From Dugong dugon (taxonomy: Eukaryota; Chordata; Mammalia; Sirenia; Dugongidae), in the NCBI GenBank assembly GCA_030035585.1, contig CM057474.1, forward strand, positions 2,536,501 through 2,600,500: a stretch of 64,000 nucleotides of DNA, given 5' to 3'. Every line of letters starts with the position of its first letter. Position 1 is the stretch's first letter. A program made the position numbers and the translations under genes. Shown piece by piece: positions 57,568-64,000 of the stretch. The notes beneath the pieces were generated by a model that worked only from the letters and a program-made list of their open reading frames with translations, was not told the DNA's origin and did not search any database.

Positions 57568-57702
57568 CCATATTTTTACTCAAATAATGCACACCTTCTA
57601 CATTTGTTTGTCAACCATGCCGTCCCCCCACGAGGTATTTTCATAAGCTCCACTATTGGCAAACAAACGTAGAAGGTATGCATTATTTGTGTAAAAATAC
57701 GG
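57568..57702. mobile_element. Palindromic MITE with TA target site
   Basis: 135 bp. The left arm 'ccatatttttactcaaata', 'atgcacaccttctacatttg', 'tttgtcaa' is mirrored by the right arm 'ttggcaaacaaacgtagaa', 'ggtatgcattatttgtgt', 'aaaaatacgg', giving inverted repeats of about 49 bp around a 37-bp centre. TA occurs on both sides (57566-57567 and 57703-57704). This is the structure of a non-autonomous Tc1/mariner-type element. I cannot name the family. It lies at the tail/duplication junction of the next SINE. Confidence 0.85.
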
Positions 57703-57704
57703 TA

Positions 57705-57906
57705 AACCCATTAAATCAAACCAGGTGCCGTCAAGTCAATTCAGCTCATAGCGACCCTATAGGACAGAATAGAACGGCCGCATAGGGTAGATATGGCATA
57801 GGGTAGATTGCCATATCTTTCTCCCAAGAAGCCACTGGTGGGTTTGAACCACCTACCTTTCAGTTAGTAGCCAAGCACTTTAACCATTGTGCCACCCAGG
57901 CTCCTT
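57705..57906 (-). mobile_element. AfroSINE, antisense
   Basis: 'ccaggtgccgtcaagtcaat', 'acagaatagaacggccgc', 'gccactggtgggtttgaacc' and 'ttaaccattgtgccaccc', then 'aggctcc'. A 16-bp internal duplication 'gcatagggtagatatg' (57780-57812 region) is unique to this copy. Its target duplication is TTCTGGTTTAG(T/C)CTA, at 57553-57567 and 57909-57923. Confidence 0.9.
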
Positions 57907-57923
57907 TTTCTGGTTTAGCCTAT

Positions 57924-58419
57924 AATACAAAATAACTTGTTTTAGGGTTAGTGAGAGTATATGCTGCTGATTTTTAAATCCCCTACTAAACTAAACAAAG
58001 ATAATTTCTATGACAATAAAACTGTATAATAATAAAATATTAATTAAATAGATCATGTGTTCTAGTAAAAATTAGAAGGCAAGATTTTTCAAGTATCATT
58101 TAGAATTAATTTAAATTGGCCAATTATTCAATTCACTTAAAAATCCAAATGAATTAAATATCTTGAGATAAAAAGCTCATCCATAGGAAAAAAATTACCT
58201 CATACTGATTTTTATACTTTGCCATGACCCACGCATTCAGCTATTAGCAAATTGTCTGTCATATATTAAAACAAGATTTAATCTCAAATTTTGCTGATCT
58301 GGATGGGCATATAGTTTAGATTCTTAGTGTGAAACTATTTATATTATTTCCGAAAACATTGAAATTAGAGTCTGAAATACTAATCATGCTAATCCCTTTT
58401 TATGCGCTAACTATGGATA
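57924..58419. other. Unique A+T-rich DNA
   Basis: No gene or repeat recognised. Confidence 0.4.
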
Positions 58420-58670
58420 AGAATAGTATCTTTCTCTCCCCGTCTACATTCACATAGTACATTGTGATTTTCCTTCAGAGCACTTATCAGTATTTCTGAT
58501 TAATTTATGTTTCATGATGATTTGATTGATACCAGGCTTTTTCACTAATGGGTCAGTTACCTGAATTCAAGGACTGTATCTGTTTTTCTCACCTGTGTGC
58601 CCCTAGACATAGAACAGTGCCAGGCTCACAGTAAGAAATTAATCCCTATTGTTGAATAAATGAATCATTA
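58420..58670 (+). mobile_element. L2 3' end
   Basis: 'gaattcaaggactgtatctg', 'gacatagaacagtgccaggc' and 'tgttgaataaatgaatca' are the L2 3' end. Confidence 0.8.
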
Positions 58671-58690
58671 CACGTAGAACTTTCAATGGT

Positions 58691-59174
58691 TGTCATGGTT
58701 TGAATTATGTCCCCCAAAAAATGTGTCTATCAGTTTGTCTGGGCCATGATTCCTGCTACTGTGTGATTTTCCTACCTATATGTTGTAAATCCTGCCTCTA
58801 TGATGTTAATGAGGGAGGATGGGAGGCAGTTGTGTTAGTGAGGCAGGACTGGATGTACAAGACTGGATTGTGTCCTGAGGCAATCTCTTGAGATATAAAA
58901 GACAGAAGTGAGCAGTGTGACAGGAGGACCTCATACCATCAAGAAAGCAGTGCCAGGAGCAGAGTGCATCCTGTGGACCAGGGTCCCTGAGCCGAGAAGC
59001 TCCTAGTCTGGGGGAACACTGATGAGAAGGCCAAGAGAGAGAAAGCCTTCCCCTGGAGCTGACACCTTGAATTTGGACTCTTAGCCTACTGTGACTGTGA
59101 GGAAATAAACTTCTCTTTGTTAAAACCATCCACTTGTGGTGTTTCTGTTATAGCAGCACTGGATGACTAAGACA
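58691..59174 (+). mobile_element. Solo LTR, lineage-specific MaLR-like
   Basis: 484 bp, TGTCATGGTTTGAATTATG to GATGACTAAGACA, flanked by a perfect 5-bp duplication ATGGT (58686-58690 and 59175-59179). It carries AATAAA ('gaggaaataaacttctc'). Direct evidence that this LTR family integrates like an endogenous retrovirus and left a solo LTR. Confidence 0.92.
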
Positions 59175-59179
59175 ATGGT

Positions 59180-59550
59180 GTATTTCAAAGCTGTTTTGTT
59201 GGGAGAAAATGTAGCAGCTAAACAACGTGCCTTTAGCCTCCTTATAGAACAATTAATTTAGATGAATCCCAAAATAAAGCACAACAAGCAAACATCAGAT
59301 TCACAATCATGTGTAATTCCTGATGTGCTGACACAATACTAAAACAACCCAGTAAAAATGAAAACGTGGATGTATTTATCTGGTTGCATAAACAATCAAT
59401 CCAGTCTTCAGTAACGGGATTCAATAAATCACTAAAATGGCTGAACCAGTCAGTCATTTTGACATGATATCATCTCAGCCATAAAAAGTCATCTTGAACA
59501 GAACCTCTTAACTTATTGCTGGCCCCTGACTAAAGCTGGTGATTTGTACT
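59180..59550. other. Unique DNA
   Basis: No gene or repeat recognised. Confidence 0.4.
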
Positions 59551-59554
59551 CCAA

Positions 59555-60500
59555 ACTAAATTAAACATCTTCCCTTCTTCCCGTCTAAACCTGCTCCTTC
59601 TTCTCTTCTCTGGCTCAGTCAAAACTTCCTCCTCCTTTCAATCATTCAAACTGAAATCCAGAAATATTTCCCTCCATTCCTGAAATTTAGTTAGTTATCA
59701 AATCGTCCTAGTCACACCTCTTCAAAGTCCCTCTAATATGTCAACTTATTCTTATTTCTCCTGCCCCAGATCTTGCCACCATCTCCACTAATGTAGACTA
59801 TTCTATAGTTTGCTACCTGTTCTGCTTACTTCTGGTTTTAGAGAAATGATCCTTTGGCTAAACATTAGAAGATGCACTCTGTAATTTACTGTGCTATCAA
59901 CTGACATGAGCCTCTTCTATTACCTATTAAAGGACTGACTTCTCTCAAAATTTCCCTAAAGTCATATTATTTCCCTCAATTTAATTCTCCCTTCAGTTTC
60001 CCTCCAATTACATTCCCAAAACATGGATCAAATGTCAATTTCCCACTTAAATCCATCCACAGGAAGTCAGAGTCGTCAGAAAAAAAGTCTAAGTTACTTA
60101 GGACAGAATTCTGAACCCAACCTCTGTTTTCGAATTTTCTTCTACTCTTTTCTTCTAAGCATGTGCAGTCCAGCAATGTCTGACTTGTTGATTTCCCAAA
60201 TTAGTCCTACACTTTCCTACTTACATATATAGGCGAACCCATGTTCTTCCCTCTGAGAAGTTATCACTCATCCCTCTCACAGAATACCATGTCAGTGTCC
60301 TACGAATCCATCGCAAATGTCATTTTCTCTAGGATTCTTGATTCCTGGCTATAGACAAGCTCTTCTTCCTCCTTGGCCTATCATGAGTTGTTCAAACTTT
60401 TGCTTAGTTTTCTTTCATTTTATTTAGTCTTATATTAACCCACCATGTCAAGTGATTTTTTATCTCAGCAGGGACTAGGTATTATTTATTTTCTATTTCT
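59555..60500 (+). mobile_element. L2, decayed, RT end to 3' end
   Basis: 'aaacctgctccttcttctc', 'caatcattcaaactgaaatc', 'gatcttgccaccatctccac', 'cagtgtcctacgaatccatc' and 'cagcagggactaggtatta' occur in the L2 order on the plus strand. No open frame. Confidence 0.6.
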
Positions 60501-60680
60501 CACAACACTTAGTACTTTACAATGAAAATAATAGCTACATGAAGAATACTCATGGAAATGAATATTGCAACTGCTGATTTATTTTCCTCCTCCTCTTCCT
60601 CTTTTCTTTTCTTTATATTTTTTTCCATTCCCTATTACCTCTAACTTAAAACATTTTTTCAAGAATTAAAGTTACTTTCG
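60501..60680. other. Unique A+T-rich flank of the L1
   Basis: Pyrimidine-rich run (60580-60640), then the likely L1 target-site copy. No gene. Confidence 0.4.
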
Positions 60681-61527
60681 AGGGAGGGGCAAGATGGCGC
60701 TCTAGGCAGAAACACCACGCCGTCCCTCCACAGCAAAGATCCGAAAAACTAAGCCTAACAGAGAATCAACAATCCTGAAACCCTAGAACACCAAATGAAG
60801 AGATAAAGAACTCAACCAAACACCAAACGGAGTGAGAATACTAAAAGAGAACGGAGAACGAGGAGAGACTCAGGCAGAGATTCCTTACCAGCTAACGCAG
60901 CGCGGATCCACCATCTTGGATTCCTATCGGAGACCAGCAAACGGGAAAGCAGCCTTGCAGAGCATCTGGTCGGAGACAGAACGACCGGCGATGTATGCCT
61001 CTGTACCTTCTGGCCAGGCTGAGCTGTGAAAATTGAGACCGACTCCCCCAGACCTCATAGCTGCATCGGTGCGATCCCTGGGAACTTTGCAGTTCTTTAA
61101 CTTTTCTGATTTTTATTTGGTCATTCTTTCCTTTTCTTTCTCTTCCCCCTTCTGGTTTCCTCTATCCCATAGTCTCTCATCTGTACATTCCAACGACAAG
61201 CTCCCCTAGCATTCTTTTATGTTTGTACGCTTTTTGCTCCTCCTCCTCTCTCCTCTCTCCCATATCCAGCTTAGCTTCACACATAACCATCTTCCCGCTG
61301 CACCCTACCTAACTGCACCGTGCACTAGACATCACATCACCAAGAGGTGCAGGCACGCCCTATTGGAACCTGCCCAGCACTGACTACCGACCGTCCTGGT
61401 GGCTGCGGTGAGTGCCACAAGCAACCCATCCCAGTGGCTCCTCCTCAACTAGATCTGCCCAGCTGTACCACAAGAACGAAAAAAAAAAAAAAATCTACAA
61501 TCAATAAACGAGAGAAATATCTACTGA
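60681..61527 (+). promoter_or_regulatory. L1 5' UTR with internal promoter
   Basis: The L1 5' UTR drives its own RNA polymerase II transcription. A YY1-type site CAAGATGGCG lies at 60690-60699, about 10 bases from the 5' end, where human L1 has its YY1 site that sets the start point. A second, inverted YY1-like core CCATCTTGG is at 60911-60919. The region is richer in G+C than its surroundings. Homologous text forms the left half of the element at 49133. Confidence 0.8.
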
Positions 61528-62577
61528 ATGCCCCGAAAACAGCAAACAATATCAAAACATTTACAAAAACAAGACAAGATGGCTCCAATAGGCGTCCAAA
61601 TTAAAACACCAGATAACTCTCCTGTGGAAGAAAATGCACTAGAAGTACCTGATACGGAACTCAAATCACTAATACTCGGAATTTTCCAAGAACTGAGGCA
61701 AAAAGCTGACAAACATGAGGAAAAAATAGACAAATTTATGGAAAATACAGACAAAAAATTGGAAGAATTCAGGAAGATGATGCAAGAACAAAATGCCAAA
61801 ATAAATTCACAACTCGAAATTATACAAAAACAACAATTAGAAATCCAAAAGATAAACAACAAGATTTCAGAAATGGACAGTGTCATAGAAGGGCTGAGAA
61901 GTAGATTTCAAACCATGGAAGACAGGATCAGTGGAACTGAAGACAAACACTTGGATACAACTCTGTTTCAGGAAAACTCAGAAAAAAGAACAAAGAAAAA
62001 TGAAGAGACCCTGAGAGTTATGTGGGACACAATTAAAAGCAAAAACTTACGAGTGATTGGCATACCAGAACAGGGGGAGAAAACAGAAAACACAGAGAGG
62101 ATCATTGAGGAACTGCTGACAGAAAACTTTCCCAATATCATGAAAGATGAAAAGCTGGTCATCCAAGATGCTCAACGAACCCCATATAGAAGAGACCCCA
62201 AAAGAAAATCACCAAGACATATCATATTCACACTCGCTAAAACTAAAGACAAACAAAGAATCCTGAGAGCAGCTCATGAAAAACAAGAAGTCACATACAG
62301 AGGAGAAACAATAAGACTAAGCTCAGATTATTCAGCAGAAACCATGCAGGCAAGAAGGCAATGGGATGACATATATAAAATCTTGAAAGAAAAAAATTGT
62401 CAGCCAAGAATAATATATCCTGCAAAACTTTCATTCAGATTTGATGGTGAAATTAGGTCATTTCCAGATAAACAGAAACTAAAGGAATATGCAAAAGTCA
62501 AACCAAACTTACAAGAATTATTAAAGGGAGTTCTTCGATCTGAGGACAAACAGCTTAAGCCCTCAGGCAGGACCTAG
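61528..62577 (+). CDS. L1 ORF1 protein, intact
   Basis: 349 codons, close to the human ORF1p length of 338. ORF1p is an RNA-binding, nucleic-acid-chaperone protein that trimerises and coats L1 RNA in cytoplasmic particles. Visible order: a basic N-terminus (1-40), a long coiled coil rich in Lys/Glu/Gln with heptads (about 45-160, the trimer stalk), an RRM-type domain starting at NLRVIGIPE (173-181) and including a basic stretch ending PRHIIF (229-234), and a C-terminal domain (about 258-338) with RIIYPAKLSFRFDGE (294-308) and ARRQWDDIYKIL (275-286). The first ATG of the frame is used and follows an in-frame-free upstream leader. The stop is TAG at 62575-62577. No damage seen. Confidence 0.96.
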   Translation: MPRKQQTISKHLQKQDKMAPIGVQIKTPDNSPVEENALEVPDTELKSLILGIFQELRQKADKHEEKIDKFMENTDKKLEEFRKMMQEQNAKINSQLEIIQKQQLEIQKINNKISEMDSVIEGLRSRFQTMEDRISGTEDKHLDTTLFQENSEKRTKKNEETLRVMWDTIKSKNLRVIGIPEQGEKTENTERIIEELLTENFPNIMKDEKLVIQDAQRTPYRRDPKRKSPRHIIFTLAKTKDKQRILRAAHEKQEVTYRGETIRLSSDYSAETMQARRQWDDIYKILKEKNCQPRIIYPAKLSFRFDGEIRSFPDKQKLKEYAKVKPNLQELLKGVLRSEDKQLKPSGRT

Positions 62578-63008
62578 GACCTAGGACGCAGGTTAACATG
62601 AACCAGATACCATTCTAGGAACTGAACTACAGACGACTTTCCAAAAACAAAAGATATACAACAGGGAATCAGAGAAATCAATCAAAGGATGACAACAACA
62701 TCAAAACAATGAAAGAGGGAACAAACGGCATAGGTATAGAACCTTCTAAAGGAGAAGAAGGCAAGGCGATACCAAGTAACGGTAGACTGCTTCAAAATTA
62801 TAAAGATAAGGGTAAAATTCATGGTAACCACAAAAAAAGTTAACAAACCAACTCATAAAAATAAAGACGAAAAACATAAAGTCTCAACAAAACCAAAACC
62901 TACAAAAACAAAAGAAATGAACACAAAATCCACAAACAAAAGAAACTCAGCACAAGAGAGTAAGAAGAACAAAGAAAACTTCAGCATCACAAAAAAAAGC
63001 ACTACAAA
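62578..63008 (+). other. L1 inter-ORF segment, 431 bp
   Basis: Separates ORF1 and ORF2. It is much longer than the 63 bp of human L1 but like the longer spacers of older mammalian L1s. It contains a 63-codon Lys/Thr/Asn-rich open frame (62821-63012) whose TGA overlaps the ORF2 ATG as ATGA. I do not recognise a protein in it. Its composition follows the A-rich DNA. Confidence 0.8.
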
Positions 63009-64000
63009 ATGACAGCAACAAATTCACATCTATCAATAATTACACTGAACATAAATGGACTCAATGCACCCATAAAGCGACGGAGAGTGGCAGAATGGAT
63101 AAGAAAACAGGATCCATCTATTTGCTGTCTACAAGAGACACATCTTAGAAACAAAGATGTGAATTTATTAAAAATCAAAGGTTGGAAAAAAATATATCAA
63201 GCTAACAACTATCAAAAAAGAGCAGGAGTGGCAATTCTAATCTCAGATAAAATAGACTTTAAAACAAAATCTACCATAAAAGACAAAGAAGGACACTATA
63301 TAATGATTAAGGGGATGATCCATCATGAAGACATAACCATAATAAATATCTATGCACCCAATGACAGGGCTCCAAAATACATAAAAAAAACTCTAACAGC
63401 ACTGAAAAGAGAAATTGACAGTTCCACAATAATAGTAGGAGACTTCAACACACCAGTCTCAGTAAAGGACAGAACAACTAAAAAGAAACTCAGCAAAGAT
63501 ACAGAAGACCTAAAGGACACAATCAGCCAACTGGACCTCATAGACATATATAGAACAATCCATCCAACCGCTGCAAAGTACACATTCTTTTCCAATGCAC
63601 ATGGAACGTTCTCCAGAATAGACCACATCTTAGGCCACAGAGCAATCCTCAACAAGATCCAAAATGCTGAGATAATTCACAGTATCTTCTCTGACCACAG
63701 TGCCATCAAGGTAGAAATTAATACTAGAAAGAGCAAGGAAAAAAAATCAAACACATGGAAACTGAATAATAATCTGCTTACACATCAATGGGTAATAGAA
63801 GAAATCAGAGATGGAATCAAAAAATTCCTAGAATCAAATGAAAATGAAAACACATCATACCAAAACCTTTGGGACACAGCAAAGGCAGTCCTCAGAGGAC
63901 AATTTATAGCAATAGATGCACATATCAAAAAAGAAGAAAGGGACAAAATCAAAACATTAACTACAGAACTCAAACAAATAGAAAGAGAACAACAAAAAAA
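63009..64000 (+). CDS. L1 ORF2 protein, N-terminal 330 codons (continues past window)
   Basis: ORF2p is the L1 endonuclease/reverse transcriptase. The frame from ATG at 63009 is open to base 64000 (330 complete codons, no stop). The APE-type endonuclease domain is complete and every key residue falls at the position known from human ORF2p: Asn14 (in LNINGLN), Glu43 (LQETH), Asp145 and Asn147 (VGDFN), Asp205 (RIDHIL), Asp229 and His230 (FSDHS). After about residue 240 the linker toward the RT domain begins. The start overlaps the stop of a small upstream frame (ATGA), so translation probably relies on reinitiation or a similar mechanism, as proposed for other L1s. RT, cysteine motif and stop lie outside the window. 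Confidence 0.95.
   Translation, partial: MTATNSHLSIITLNINGLNAPIKRRRVAEWIRKQDPSICCLQETHLRNKDVNLLKIKGWKKIYQANNYQKRAGVAILISDKIDFKTKSTIKDKEGHYIMIKGMIHHEDITIINIYAPNDRAPKYIKKTLTALKREIDSSTIIVGDFNTPVSVKDRTTKKKLSKDTEDLKDTISQLDLIDIYRTIHPTAAKYTFFSNAHGTFSRIDHILGHRAILNKIQNAEIIHSIFSDHSAIKVEINTRKSKEKKSNTWKLNNNLLTHQWVIEEIRDGIKKFLESNENENTSYQNLWDTAKAVLRGQFIAIDAHIKKEERDKIKTLTTELKQIEREQQK

Larger units (their letters stand above)
60681..64000 (+). mobile_element. Apparently full-length L1, cut by the window end
   Basis: Begins AGGGAGGGGCAAGATGGCGC, the type of 5' start seen in complete mammalian L1s, followed by an 847-bp 5' UTR, intact ORF1, a 431-bp inter-ORF segment and ORF2 open to the last base. No indel or stop is visible in either ORF. 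The likely left copy of the target duplication is 60661-60679. The right end, 3' UTR and A tail are outside the window. The insertion follows decayed L2. Confidence 0.93.

Noticed and set aside
61521..61886. 121-codon antisense frame, Ser/Cys/Phe-rich
   Set aside because: Complement of the ORF1 coiled-coil coding region; composition artefact.
1..64000. CRISPR arrays, operons, phage or defence systems
   Set aside because: No regularly spaced repeats and no bacterial-type gene organisation. All evidence points to mammalian intergenic DNA.

Overview
The window looks like intergenic DNA from an afrotherian mammal, most likely an elephant. The evidence is the combination of AfroSINE copies (tRNA-like head with boxes A and B, tail ending in the GCCGTCGAGTCGG-type block shared with RTE), many RTE-clade LINE fragments with the same 3' tail, and an L1 lineage with its own long 3' UTR. 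Older pan-mammalian repeats (L2, MIR, MER20-, MER53- and MER2-like elements, MaLR-type LTRs) fill in the rest. I found no host protein-coding gene, rRNA, functional tRNA gene or CRISPR array. The sequence is A+T-rich and outside the repeats shows only short chance reading frames.

Layout. 1-7 kb: AfroSINE tail, old L1 3' end, an L1 3' UTR fragment, A+T-rich unique DNA, MIR and SINE, and an antisense old-LINE-like block. 7-11 kb: a 3' RTE fragment (+) facing a near full-length RTE (-). 11-18 kb: mostly unique DNA with L2, L1, SINE, a Tigger/MER2-like element with TA target duplication, and LTR pieces. 18-22.3 kb: RTE (-) interrupted by a MaLR-type LTR, then an RTE 3' end (+). 22-37 kb: unique DNA with AfroSINEs, one SINE with a tRNA-Gly-like head, L2 (-) split by an LTR, an RTE tail and MIRs. 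37.3-42.1 kb: a 3.87-kb 5'-truncated L1 inserted into an RTE with an 18-bp target duplication. 43-48.6 kb: RTE, MER20, a second 5'-truncated L1, LTR, RTE and L2 fragments. 49.1-50.5 kb: a 1.4-kb L1-derived element that joins L1 5' UTR directly to L1 3' UTR between 10-bp target repeats. 50.5-60.7 kb: mostly unique DNA, MIR, three L2 pieces, two LTRs, three SINEs and a small palindromic MITE. 60.68 kb to the end: an apparently full-length young L1 with intact ORF1 and an ORF2 that is open to the window edge with every endonuclease active-site residue present.

The only genes that work together are those of retrotransposons. L1 ORF1p (RNA-binding trimer) and ORF2p (endonuclease plus reverse transcriptase) make L1 copies. 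RTE proteins probably mobilise the AfroSINEs through the shared 3' tail. The MaLR LTRs lack internal genes. I see no new defence or metabolic system. The most notable items are the potentially active L1, the ORF-less L1 derivative, the nested insertions with readable target duplications, and the SINE with a tRNA-Gly-like head.
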